Assembly (NCBI RefSeq): GCF_037975245.1
Contig: NC_092581.1
Span: 446,501-510,500 of the forward strand
Direction of reading: 5' to 3'
DNA length: 64,000 nucleotides
Source of the DNA: Apostichopus japonicus
Lineage: Eukaryota > Echinodermata > Holothuroidea > Aspidochirotida > Stichopodidae
Below the pieces are notes generated by a model. The model ran no database searches. It saw only the letters and a list, made by a program, of their open reading frames with translations, and was not told the origin of the DNA. Positions 21,980 through 33,764 of this stretch are shown piece by piece; position 1 is the stretch's first letter; each line of letters starts with the position of its first letter. Position numbers and translations under genes: made by a program.

Positions 21980-24900
21980 CTGTACGGAATAGGAGAAGAA
22001 AGTAGACGCTTTATATAATGGTTGATTTATCTTAACTTTGGATTTATTTGGCTCGACCGTTCAGTCCAATTTGGCAAGTTGGGAAAGATATGCCTTTTTG
22101 AAAATTGTCTGCTCCATTGAATCACTGCTAATGACTCATATAAATAAAGAAAGAAAAATTGCTTGAAAGCTACAATTTTCACAGACATACGTTATAAACT
22201 GTACTCTTATATAATTTACATTCAAAGGAACATGATTTACACAATCTGCTGTGCACATATATTCTTATCTGAGAATGCTTCAATAATAGATGAATAATGA
22301 CACGCCAACACATTTACGCATAACAGAGATCAAACTGCATAACAGTATAAAAGCATTTTTCTTCTATTCCGGAATTACACCGGTTAAGACAAAACATCCC
22401 GGAAAGTAGCCGGGGACTCCGGGGTCATAAATCGTATTCTTTTTGGTTAGCCTGTTAGTAGTCCAGTAAAGCTGCCGTACATGTATGCCATTCAAATTTT
22501 GTGTTGGTCAGAAGACGTATAAACAACCATGTTTCACTACTAAAATGGACAAAGTCATATAATGATATTAAACTTATATTACTCCATAAAACAATAATTT
22601 TCCACAAAAGAAAAAAGGATTAGCTCTTTAGAGATGATGGATTGATAATGCTTTTCAGATCGTCTTTAGTTGCTTTTATGCAAAGAAAATAAACAACTAT
22701 ACTTACTTCTTAAGAAGGGACTTTGAAAGCTGTGATAAGTTTTCTTCTAATTTCAAGAAAGTCCCTTTGTACATTTTATGAAATTTCCAATTGTGGCATG
22801 TTAGTCTAGGGTCCTTAGGTCTCTGACAAAACCATGGTCCATGAGTGAGAGGGTTACTCAGATTACAAAACGGAGGCTGTAGAATGACAAATGAGCATTG
22901 TGTTAGTTTTCACACTGGACGTTTGTTTATGTGAAGTTCAAATAACGAGAGCATACAGTAGACCATACCAACCGTGTATCCATGTATCTGTCTTCACTTT
23001 GCTGTCATATGTATTGTAATACCGGTATAACATACTTAACCACTGGACTTGCACCATAGACAATGATATGGTAAATTCGTACAGTAATTAATGTAAATTA
23101 ATAATAAAATGATTTTTGTTATCATAAACTTTACTTACAGCACGTTGGGAGAGCACGTGACTGGCACATACCAGTGATTAAAGCATTAATCGTGTACCAA
23201 TTTAGTTTGTATCAAAATATTGATAAAAATTCATTTGCGTACAGTGTTAGGATAATGAGGACAGCGCTAAGGTCAGGGCAAGATGCAATAGAATCGCGTA
23301 ACATCGGAGACAGTCGTAAAAGCAGCATAATGTAATGGTCTATATCTGACATTGCACAAAGATCGTGCACAAGCTCAGTGACAAAACGGAAGGCGTACAC
23401 AAGAGTAGTAATTCGACGGGTACAGGAGGATTACATAGAAGGATATGCCGTCTAGGGTTAGTTTGCTGCACATGCAATATATATTCCCTCGTTAGTTTAT
23501 CACAACACAACTATTACGGCTCACCTCAAGTTCCACATAGCGACAGATGACTTCTTCTGCTATTTCGTTTGATTTGAACTCCCCTATAAAAGTTACATTA
23601 AGCCCGATCTTACCAGATAAAGTCAAACTCATTTGGGGGAGTAATTCCACAGGATGTATTAACTTAATTTGAACATTGACCTCACCACTCCACCTGAGAA
23701 TAAAATACGCGAGGTATGTTCCATTTCTCAAATCAATTATTTCATCTTCACCCGCAGCAGAGTAGTATGGGTCCTCACTAAATATCTTCAACCTGAAAAA
23801 GTCGCCTCCATAATTCTTTGGTTTGTTTCTCCAGTTCCGTGCCTCTATTTTTACTATGAGTACATCACACGGTTGATAAACAACTTGTCTGTTCACGATA
23901 TTTACAATGGTAAATTTGGGACTTGTGGTTTCCATGAAGTCAATGTTGTTTACATCTGGAACATCCACAGTTTTGTCTGTTACTGCTGGTGATTGGTTAA
24001 ATTGTGCTGCGGAACGCCAGGGAGGACATCGCCATGGATATACGATTCTGAACAGGATCAGGATAAGAAACATATATTCAAGCATGTTAAAATAATGCAG
24101 AACTAACTATTCGAGTCTTGGTGATATTCCTTTTCAGTATGGCTTGAAAAACAAGGTTGAGGAAACCCAATAGTCTATCAGGCGAGTGCCAAATGAGAGG
24201 CTTAGAATTTGAATTCCGCCGTTGCACCTGTATTTACAAAGGTTTTTAATTGGATATGGTAGCGGGGATTCTTTAGCAATGTTTTTCAGATGTTGGCAGG
24301 TTGGGGAGGTATTACTTTGTCTGTAAAGAATTAAAATGTGACGTCATAATTTTGCCCTGATACTGTATATTCTCAACTCAAGTTTTAGGACTAAGAACTA
24401 TACAGCGTCTTAAAAATACATTACCGAAACATTAACACTAATAACAAACTTTGGTTTTTTTGGTCAAATCATGGTTTAAATCGATGCAGAATGAAACAAA
24501 CAGACTTTCCTTATCACACCAAAATAAGATGTAACAAATCACCTGCAATGTTAAATAAGTATAGTGCTGAAGCTTCACACAGCATGAAAGCAGAAAGTAA
24601 TGCAACTAAGAAAAAACACGAATTTTGGTCAACTTTGCTGTCCAATGTTTGGTATATTCAACAAAACTACAGTTCATTTACGTGGTAAACTAAGACAAAG
24701 ACATTTTTCATTTCCATCAAATCACGAATGAAAGTCCTTCCGCAAGTTCATCCATATGGTTGTTTAGTAAGATCACAGATATGTCGTACATGTAGATGCT
24801 GAATTTCACTTGGGGTCATGATGTATTATACTTGAGCATTTTGGTTTGTAAGAGTTTGCTATGCTATGATCATCATTGTACCTTTTCTGACTTTATTAGG

Positions 24901-27900
24901 TAGTAAATGATCTAGTATTTCTGATCAAGTCTTGATTTTCTTTTTGCGGCTATTATAACTAAAATTCCTTTTCCAGCCTTTCAAGAAGCCAAATTTCTCT
25001 TTTGTGCTTGTTTGGAATTAGTGGGATAGTGTAAATAAAGAAAATGAAAGGCAGAGATTGCAGGTTTATGAGGAGATATAGCTGCTACTTTGAAAATGGT
25101 GTCCCGAAAAAGATTAATCTTCTTTATCTTTGGGCGGCTTCTGTTACTGTTTTGCAGCAGCAGCACCATTACCAGCTGAAATAATGTAAAAAAAAAATTT
25201 CAGAGATTACATCCTAGTGACTGCAAATTCCTTTGTCCAACACGATAATCCTTCTTCGTTACCAGAATAAAATAACCTCTTCTACTCAGGGGCGTCAATC
25301 ATGGGGGTCACGTCCCCCACCATCTGAAGGATGGGGGAACGATAAGAAGGTTTAATGACTGAATTGTGTACGCGCTCAACGTCCCCCACCATCTGAAGGG
25401 TGGGGGAACGATAACAAGGTTTAATGACTGAATTGTGTACGCGCTCAACGTCCCCCACCATCTGAAGGGTGGGGAAACGATAACAAGGTTTAATGACTGA
25501 ATTGTGTACGCGCTCAACGTCCCCCACCATCTGAAGGGTGGGGAAACGATAACAAGGTTTAATGACAGAATTGTGTACGCGCTCAACGTCCCCCACCATC
25601 TGAAGGGTGGGGAAACGATAACAAGGTTTAATGACTGAATTGTGTACGCGCTCAACGTCCCCCACCATCTGAAGGGTGGGGAAACGATAACAAGGTTTAA
25701 TGACTGAATTGTGTACGCGCTCAACGTCCCCCACCATCTGAAGGGTGGGGAAACGATAACAAGGTTTAATGACAGAATTGTGTACGCGCTCAACGTCCCC
25801 CACCATCTGAAGGGTGGGGAAACGATAACAAGGTTTAATGACTGAATTGTGTACGCGCTCAACGTCCCCCACCATCTGAAGGGTGGGGAAACGATAACAA
25901 GGTTTAATGACAGAATTGTGTACGCGCTCAACGTCCCCCACCATCTGAAGGGTGGGGAAACGATAACAAGGTTTAATGACAGAATTGTGTACGCGCTCAA
26001 CGTCCCCCACCATCTGAAGGGTGGGGAAACGATAACAAGGTTTAATGACAGAATTGTGTACGCGCTCAACGTCCCCCACCATCTGAAGGGTGGGGAAACG
26101 ATAACAAGGTTTAATGACAGAATTGTGTACGCGCTCAACGTCCCCCACCATCTGAAGGGTGGGGGAACGATAACAAGGTTTAATGACTGAATTGTGTACG
26201 CGCTCAACGTCCCCCACCATCTGAAGGGTGGGGGAACGATAACAAGGTTTAATGACTGAATTGTGTACGCGCTCAACGTCCCCCACCATCTGAAGGGTGG
26301 GGGAACGATAACAAGGTTTAATGACTGAATTGTGTACGCGCTCAACGTCCCCCACCATCTGAAGGGTGGGGGAACGATAACAAGGTTTAATGACAGAATT
26401 GTGTACGCGCTCAACGTCCCCCACCATCTGAAGGGTGGGGAAACGATAACAAGGTTTAATGACAGAATTGTGTACGCGCTCAACGTCTCCCACCATCTGA
26501 AGGGTGGGGGAACGATAACAAGGTTTAATGACTGAATTGTGTACGCGCTCAACGTCCCCCACCATCTGAAGGGTGGGGGAATGATAACAAGGTTTAATGA
26601 CTGAATTGTGTATGCGCTAGGCATATCTGCGCATAATGACTCGTGTATCTCGCAAAAGGAGCTCAAACATTGTTCTATGAGATAAGTAGTTATTAATATG
26701 TTATTCTCATCTGCTCAACCCCCTGCAGAAATATAGAACTTTTCATTTGGGTTGAAATAGGAATTGCAGATATATTTACAGCGAGCTGGCTATCGGTGGT
26801 AAGAATCTCCTGTCCAGTATATTATTTTGCATATTTTACAGTATGTTGTATCATCACGTACAAGCAATATAACACTACATGTATTGTGCATTCAGTTAGG
26901 TTAGCAATGCCACTCATGATAGTTTTAAGTGTTTTTGAGATAATGATATATTTCATAGGAATGTTGATAATGGAGTGCCTGGGTGTTAACAATTAACGTA
27001 GAGAGTTCCTCATATTTAACCTGCGGGAATAGTGTAGCACTCTAATGTGATACTACGGTTCATAAATATATTACGTCTATACGTTCTATATAGCCTATCA
27101 GTTTCATTGTTAGCCTATATTGTCAGTGACACGATCTTGTAACTAAGAATATTGAGGCACAGTCCCTTATATACGGCCCACCAACTCATTTCCCCCCCCC
27201 CCCCCCTCACCTTCCATTATAGGTCCCGTGTTGGCATGTAAGACAAGTACTTATAAAACAAACCTAACAATTAATTTACACGTAAATTCCCTATATGGCT
27301 TTCCCGCAGTACATATTGGCTGCAGCTACCACCGGCATGCCCAATCGTGCTTTTGTATCTCCTATTCCAAAACAATAATTAAAGCAGAGCTTATAAAGTA
27401 ACGTAAAATTCTATTTTCCCCTTACAAAGTGATTTTACTGAATAAAATCTTTCTAATTTACCTCAAAATCTCAATATTAAAATTTTTTAGATGCAACTTA
27501 CAAGGTCTGGGTAGTGTCATTTCCGGCAATCTGGGATGCATTTTTGGCAACATTTTCATACTACGCTACGCGCTAACCGATGGCAGCTATCAGCTCAGAT
27601 TGTGTCATGATATTCAGTCCATTTGGGAAATGGCCCACCAATAAAAAAAAACTTTCTTAAGAAAGGCCCTGGTATTTACGCACATCAAAGCTTCACTTAT
27701 AACATTTGGACGATACATAATGTTTCTCGATGTTCCTCAACTTCCCTAGAGATTCTACCCAGGGTAGGGCCCTGGAGTATATACATTTTTATGTTCTATA
27801 GATAAAGTAAATGTGACCAGACACCCAGTAGTGTTTTTAAATGTAGTTATGATACCATAAATGTATATGTTGTAAACTTCTGTACACGATGTTTCTTGTG

Positions 27901-28215
27901 TGCACATTTTAAGTATGCTTCAGTGTTTGGTTTAAGTTTAAATTTGATTTGTCATGATATTTTCATGTAATTTACTACTCAGAACGTACATTTAATAATA
28001 ACCATTGTGGGTCTGATTTCTTTAAATGTCATGGAAGTGAAGTCTTACCCTCTAAACGTTTCACTTCTAGGTACCTCTTGGTCAAATGATGCCGCCACTG
28101 GTACGACAACAGGTGTTGTTGCATTATCAGTAAAATGATCACCAGTCCATTCCAGCAGAACGAAAAGGATACTCACCACAAACGCCATAAATAGTATCAC
28201 ACGAAAAGGGTTCAT
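21115..28215 (-). CDS. NXPE: NXPE-like PC-esterase family protein, complete four-exon gene
   Basis: Exons on the minus strand are 28215-28049, 24047-23525, 22876-22707 and 21979-21115; all introns are GT-AG and phases match (2, 0, 2), giving 574 codons. Residues 6-21 are a hydrophobic signal anchor after a short N-terminus, so a type II membrane or secreted protein is expected. Residues about 98-190 match the neurexophilin-like part of NXPE (SPKFT, YGGDFFR at 135-141, NGTY, LIHP). A Cys-rich block (PWFCQRP) follows. The C-terminal PC-esterase domain has the nucleophile motif GDS at 369-371 and the catalytic DNVHP at 550-554. NXPE proteins are predicted acyl/acetyl transferases, and human NXPE1 is linked to sialic-acid O-acetylation; the substrate here is unknown. 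Length is near the family norm of about 550. Which NXPE paralogue it matches is not determined. Confidence 0.88.
22707..22876 (-). CDS. NXPE: NXPE-like gene exon 3
   Basis: The acceptor ATTCTACAG precedes CCT CCG TTT TGT; the donor is AA|GTAAGT. It encodes PPFCNLSNPLTHGPWFCQRP and a Lys-rich tail, matching the NXPE linker where PWFC is conserved. It joins exon 2 in phase 0 and exon 4 in phase 2. Confidence 0.85.
23525..24047 (-). CDS. NXPE: NXPE-like gene exon 2 (neurexophilin-like domain)
   Basis: The acceptor is TTATCCTGATCCTGTTCAG, and the exon starts A|ATC GTA TAT. The donor is GAG|GTGAGC at 23519-23525. The open frame continues upstream to an ATG at 24085, but that stretch translates the polypyrimidine tract, so it is more likely intron. 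The exon encodes the YGGDFFR and NGTY block of the NXPE N-terminal domain. Confidence 0.85.
24048..25284. other. NXPE-like intron 1, part downstream of the minisatellite
   Basis: Intronic, AT-rich, with no recognised exon or element. Short open frames here have no family similarity. Confidence 0.5.
25309..26617 (-). repeat. 69-bp minisatellite in NXPE-like intron 1
   Basis: About 19 head-to-tail copies of a 69-bp unit containing ACGTCCCCCACCATCTGAAG and AATTGTGTACGCGCTCAAC. Sites vary between GACTGAATT and GACAGAATT and between GGGGGAACG and GGGGAAACG. Because 69 is divisible by three and the unit lacks stops in two minus frames, frames of 427 and 452 codons appear; these are treated as by-products. 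The left edge (CTCAGGGGCGTCAATCATGG) resembles a CAG-type transposon end, so the unit may come from a dispersed element. Confidence 0.9.
26618..28048. other. NXPE-like intron 1, part near exon 1
   Basis: Intronic. It has a C homopolymer run at about 27191-27206 and, at 27520-27600, a diverged copy of the transposon-internal motif seen at 17301 and 32194 (TTTCCGGCAATCTGGGATGC, then ACGCTACGCGCTAACCGATGG). No exon was recognised. Confidence 0.45.
28049..28215 (-). CDS. NXPE: NXPE-like gene exon 1 (signal anchor)
   Basis: The ATG lies at 28213-28215. It encodes 55 residues plus two bases: MNPFRVILFMAFVVSI and then an extracellular stem with an NAT glycosylation site. The donor is GG|GTAAGA. The phase-2 end is completed by the A that starts exon 2 (GG+A, Gly56). 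The exon is too short for a simple reading-frame search; it was found by looking for an N-terminal membrane anchor upstream. Confidence 0.7.
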
Positions 28216-29515
28216 TATGTAGTGTAAGCTGTGTTAAGAGAGCTTATGAAAGTTAATATCCTACATTAATACTAAAGTACGTATAACCGTTGTTGTAGTC
28301 GAGTCAAGAAAGATCTTTGAGCCCGTTTCTATTTCTATGAAATTTGATCTTTCTTTATCGTCACAGCTTGAATTTGTTCACCAAATTTTGACCTTATTCA
28401 ATATTAATTAACTCTCTGTTTTTCAACTTTTGACCATTTGGTATCAAACTTGAATTATTTACTAAAAGTTCAGCACTTATGTCACATAGTTTTCTCTCGA
28501 TTCTTGTGGATACAAAAGTAAAAATGTCTACTATTTTTTTTTCTGAAAATGTTAACTTTTTCATTCTCAACGTTTCTTCTACATATGCAGAGTTATGACT
28601 TTGAAAAAGGGCCAAGAAATGCAATTGTATTAAGTGCACATCACATGTCAATTGGTGGCTAGAGAACACCCCCCCCACCCCCCCCCCCCCCGAAAAAACA
28701 CTACCATGTAATGCTTCCTCGGTGGACCGAATTTTAATTATGAATATTTTACTTGAAATTCAAAATTGTGAACTGTGCACTGTTATTGGCACCAGAAGCT
28801 GCAGCAATTTTAATATATTTCTTTTAGCATTATATTACCCAAATAAGGGAATTTTGGATACCTAGTCTACTTGCTGGGGTGGGGGAGTGAGGCAGCGTCC
28901 TGATTGGAGGGTGAAAGGCCCCACCACTGCTTGTATCGCAAACTAGTTTAACATCCTTTTATTTAACCCCTCATACCCCCCCCCCCCCCAACAGTTGAAT
29001 TCGGTCCGCCTTATGTTGGATACATTCAGTAGGGCCTATACATACTTTTCACGAGTGTTAACTCATATTATCAATTATTGAATTTCGATATTTGTTGATC
29101 ATAATCTTAGTAACTTTTTTTTCTTCAAAATCAGTGACTTTTGCGGAATATTTGGGAGGGTATTTCACTGATACACTTGAACATATAAGCTCTATACGTG
29201 TGTTTTGTTTTTACGTGTGTTTTTTAACTTGTCAGCGGAAGGGCATTTTCCATTACATTCTTTCGAAAGCAAAGAGCAATTGTTACATGAAAATCGTGTA
29301 CTTTTCATTACCAGAAAGGGGCTCTTCTTTTTATGACAGATTTATTTTGAAATTCATCATAAAACTGGAGGGCGTCCCCCACCACCTAAGTACGGCTCCG
29401 CTGTTTCATTGTATAAGACTGGACGGTTTTTAATCTCTGTGTCATATAACATAACGATATTGTATTCTACAGTAATGTAATAGGCCTACGTCAATTGTTC
29501 CAATTGAAACGCTTA
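28216..29515. other. Upstream flank of NXPE-like gene, no gene recognised
   Basis: Includes C homopolymer runs at about 28669-28691 and 28977-28989. At 29370-29400 there is a short match to the 69-bp minisatellite unit (GGGCGTCCCCCACCACCT). A promoter for the NXPE-like gene should lie here, but no clear core element was identified. Confidence 0.4.
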
Positions 29516-30191
29516 CATTGAGTCATGCACCATGCATGATTTCATTATGTTCTCATTAAGTGTACCTTATTTTTTATGTAAACAGCACGTGGAACCGCTG
29601 AATAAATGATAACAACCCAAAAGTATAAGTAATCTACTGAAATTAAATACTCTAAATTACTATGAAAGCAGAGTATAAAAATTACTTCTTACCAATCATC
29701 AGATTCTAGGGATTACGAGAACTGAATTCCTTGAAAATTAACATTGAGTCATGCACCATGCATGATTTCATTATGTTCTCATTAAGTGTAACTTATTTTT
29801 GATGTAAACAGCACGTGGAATCGCTGAATAAATGATAACAACCCAAAAGTACAAGTAATCTACTGAAATTAAATACTCTAAATTACTATGAAAGCAGAGT
29901 ATAAAAATTACTTCTTACCAATCATCAGATTCTAGGGATTACGAGAACTGAATTCCTTGAAAATTAACATTGAGTCATGCACCATGCATGATTTCATTAT
30001 GTTCTCATTAAGTGTAACTTATTTTTGATGTAAACAGCACGTGGAATCGCTGAATAAATGATAACAACCCAAAAGTACAAGTAATCTACTGAAATTAAAT
30101 ACTCTAAATTACTATGAAAGCAGAGTATAAAAAGTACTTCTTACCAATCATCAGATTCTAGGGATTACGAGAACTGAATTCCTTGAAAATT
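29516..30191 (+). repeat. 226-bp tandem triplication
   Basis: Three near-identical units start at 29516, 29742 and 29968, each exactly 226 bp after the last. Each has CATTGAGTCATGCACCATGC (which contains the palindrome GCATGGTGCATGC-like core) and ends with GAATTCCTTGAAAATT. Only a few substitutions separate the copies. Confidence 0.95.
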
Positions 30192-30607
30192 TCCTAGCGT
30201 TGACAATAGAACTTTACAATGACAATAATGATATTGCAATCAGTGTATGTGGAGTTAACGTCTGTACAAATGCCTGTATACAAATATTCAACGTTGAAAA
30301 AAGAGGAAGATGTCAATTTATCGCTACAGATATGTAAGTGGTGTGTTCCGATGTATAACGTTTGCCTTCTAATTTGTTGGCTTCCGAAATGCTTTCTTAA
30401 GTCTCAATTGATGACGAGAGCATGGAAATAAATATTGTTTATATTGTTTTTATAATGATTCCTTTCTTCCGCTTTGTTGTCGTATAGCATCTTTGAATGT
30501 GACGGGCGAGGCATAGTTACAACTATCTGTGCGATACACAATGGATTTCAAGAACAAATTTCATTCATTCATGCATGCATGCGTATGTGCGTGTGTGTGT
30601 GTGACGC

Positions 30608-31010
30608 CAAGCTTGTAAACACGATATCTCAAGAAGGAGAACTTGGACCATTCTAATATTTAGTGTATATAAGTACCACATTCAGTAGAAGAACTGTTTT
30701 GTTTCTTGGGGATGTCAAAGGTCATTTGGGGTAACCAGGGGTCAAGTTGAGTAAACCTTGTAAACACGATATATCAAGAAGAAAGGCTTGGATCAATCTT
30801 GCATTTCGTGGGAAGGAGTACCAAATTGAGTTCAAGATCTCTATTGTTTTTGGTGGAGGTCCAAGTCCATTTGGGGTCACTAGCGGTCAAAATTTGAAAA
30901 CCTTGTAAACACGATAACTCAAGAAGGGAATGTTAGACGAACCTCATATTTAGTATGTATAGTTGGTACACGTTCCGTACAAGATTTGATTGAGGTCAAA
31001 GGTCAGTTTA
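30608..31010 (+). repeat. Degenerate ~146-bp tandem repeat
   Basis: CTTGTAAACACGATATCTCA-type motifs recur at about 30611, 30757 and 30902, each followed by AGAAG and later by GGTCAAAGGTCA-like sequence. Units have diverged strongly. Related motifs occur at about 45780-46130. Confidence 0.7.
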
Positions 31011-31029
31011 AGTCACCAGACGACAAATT

Positions 31030-32090
31030 GTGGAAACCTTATTTTATAAGCTACCGGTACCGTATCTCCAGCAGACCAGCCTATCAGATAACATTGCGTT
31101 GCGCCTCATACGAATAGAAGGCTATAGGCAATATGAAATGAGCTTATGGGCATCCGTAGAATCTAAACTCAAAACTAAAAACTCGAACATATTTGCATTG
31201 GCTTCAACATGCCGTTCGGAAGCCTTACTTTGCGTGCAAAAAGGTGTACTTTGTAGCACAGCGGTCCTATTGGACGTTTTCCGTCGTATTTATTCCAGGT
31301 TGGATGTAGTTTCGTTGTGACCAGGCACCGTTTATGAAACTTAACAGTTCGCCTCTAGTTAGATTTTTGACTATGACCAATCTCATGCAAAACAATTGTG
31401 TAAAACCGTCTTAGTTTGGCAGTGAGTTTCACGAGCTATTGTCTGGATCGGTTGTTTATCTCAATGTATGTAGTCGCTTCCACCAGTTTCAGCATAGCTT
31501 GACCTTAAAAGTAACGTTCGACTTTCGTCAGGTTCATGATTATAGGAAAACTTGAACAAACTTGGCTCGGCCTGTGAGCAATTTTATGTTGTCTAGGCCA
31601 GCAACGGTTGGGTAGAATAGGGTTTGTTAACACAACAACGTGAAGAATACCAGTCAGAATACCATGAACGGATGGTAAAACATCTCCTTAATATTTTCTT
31701 CAGGCATTTTCGTACTGGCTATCAGTTATAATTCGCAAAGTATAGAACAAGTTACGGAGTTTTGAGACCAGTTTGCTGTTGATGCTGTTAGGATTTTTTG
31801 GAAGATATATGCTCTTACAGTTGAAAAAACAGTTGAGAAATTTGGCAATCGTCGGATAGCTCTCGCCTTCTCTTATTAGGCTAACTTAAACATTTACTAG
31901 CTACAGTTTTATCAAAGACAATTACTGGCTATAGTTGTATCAAAGACATTTCTGGCCTATCTTTGTATCTACTAGTATCAGAAGTTGAAATGTAAGACTA
32001 CTCTGTACATGTACCTTGCTAATTTTAAATACATTATACGTACTATTTTAACTCTTTTGTTGTGGGGGTTTGAAAGTGATATTGAATGAG
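31030..32090. other. No gene recognised
   Basis: One 96-codon plus-strand frame at 31030-31320 has no recognised similarity. The remainder shows no repeat or exon chain. Confidence 0.4.
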
Positions 32091-32099
32091 GTGTCTCAA

Positions 32100-32310
32100 G
32101 CTAGCAAGAGGCCAGGGAACCAGAATGAACACTTGGAAAGGGCCGTTTCCGGCCATCTGGGGGGGGGGGGGGTGTAAAACCAAAACTTTTCTTCTACGCT
32201 CCGCGCCAACCGATGGTGGCGCTCCGCTCAAATAGTCGTGCCTACAACTTTGAAAAACCATATCAATCGCAAAAAGTGCTCCCCCTCCCCTTTTCAAATT
32301 CCTGGCTACG
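32100..32310 (-). mobile_element. Fragment related to the hAT-like elements at 17-18 kb
   Basis: On the minus strand it starts near CAGCGACGTAGCCAGGAATT, contains GCGGAGCGCCACCATCGG and GGTTGGCGCGGAGCG (32194-32232), a G run, then AGATGGCCGGAAACGG. The same order is found at 17301-17395. No target duplication is visible, so it may be truncated. Confidence 0.65.
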
Positions 32311-33162
32311 TCGCTGGTTCTTGGTGGGGCAGACCCAGAACCGCTAGACCACAACTTCACGTTAAAAGGTGGCTCGGCTTAGACAGTAACGAAAGGGGCA
32401 TGGAAGGAATCTTTTCTATGAGCTTCTCGTAAGATAAATTCTGACATAATAACTTAAATATTTTGCTTTGGAGACGATAATGGACAATCATATCAGATAC
32501 GTTTTGTACTTGAAACCTCTATCTCATTCTATATACTAATATGACCGTAAAAAATGGAGAGGTGGGTAGGGGTATGGGTTCCTGGACTCAGACCTTCCAG
32601 TCTTGACCGTCGGGTGCTGGCGTAGCACATAATTGGTGGCGTTTTCCATCAGCTGAACATCACTTCCGGTTGTTATGTTTATGGTTGATCAGCAGTGGGT
32701 ACCTTTGTTTTTCAACGTTACTTGTTTTCTGCCCCGCTTGGGAAGAAGTATGTTGGGCATGAAGGTGTAATATTTGTTAAGATTTTTTTTATTTGTTATT
32801 AATACACCGAAAACTCAATTTTCCTTTCGTGTTGGTGTGATTTATCACTACCGGTTCATTACTAGAGCTAGCCAAGGCCAGGCCTAGGCCTACGTTAGGC
32901 TTGCATAGTTTTTAGTATCATATCCTACTAGGCTAGGCTATTACTAGTATAGTAGGATGGTGACTTCGAAGTTCGGCCACTTAAGACTTAAAACACCCCA
33001 AAACTAAATCTTCTGGTATAAATCATTTGAAAATATACTTCATATGGTGGGAGAATTTTGTTATAGTACGATACACGGCCAAACTTTCTTTCCTGCAAAC
33101 TGTTTTCACGTTGTTTTCCAAGAAGATTCTTCGTGATTGTGGAACTGGTATTTCTTGCTAGA

Positions 33163-33446
33163 GTATTGCGAAGTTCGGACACGCAACCCACAGTGTGGCG
33201 CTAGTGATAAAATTGGTGGCGCAGTTGCTTTTTCAGTAATATAAGAGACTTCATAGATCTCCGTCATTTTATTGACTAATATGTAAGTAATTTCTTGCAC
33301 ACGGGCCATTTTGGAGAGAAAATAACTGTAGCTTCGACTGCTTCGTACTTTTTGGTGAAATTTGGCTCTTCCTATCAGTTGTCTTTTTAAAATCGTGTAT
33401 TTCTTAGGGTGGCCGATCTTCGCAGTATGCCGAACTTCGCAATACT
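33163..33446. mobile_element. 17-bp inverted-repeat element (MITE-like)
   Basis: AGTATTGCGAAGTTCGG at 33163-33179 is the exact inverse of 33430-33446. A related motif, TTCGAAGTTCGG, is at 32965. The interval is 284 bp. No transposase frame and no clear target duplication were found, so the class is unknown. Confidence 0.5.
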
Positions 33447-33764
33447 GACTATACTACTAGTAGTATGGCGGGCCATCAGTCTCAAATCGTGAATAATCGA
33501 CTAGGCTAATACCGACTTAAATCGACAGATACCAATTTCCTTCGACCTCCTTAGACTTGATGGTTCTTTGAGGTAAGATATTGTGCTGAATCAATGGCTA
33601 CCAGCTGGTTCTGCATTTTGTAGAACATTGTCAACCTCGGTATTTTACGTCTTTCGGCAAGAGGTTTCCAACCTACTGTAGATCTTGGAGCATCGTCCCA
33701 ACACTTGATTTGCGGCGGTAACGATGGAGGGCAAACCTGGCAGCACTTCTTTGAACCATTTAAA

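Noticed and set aside
24048-24085. ATG at 24083-24085 as the NXPE-like start (MLEYMFLILILF)
   Set aside because: The segment reads as branch and polypyrimidine tract before a strong CAG acceptor, and a phase-matched signal-anchor exon exists at 28049-28215. It remains a fallback if no junction reads support exon 1.
25282-26666. Minus-strand frames of 427 and 452 codons with 23-residue repeats
   Set aside because: They overlap in different frames over a 69-bp minisatellite inside an intron; two long frames at once is expected of a stop-free unit divisible by three.
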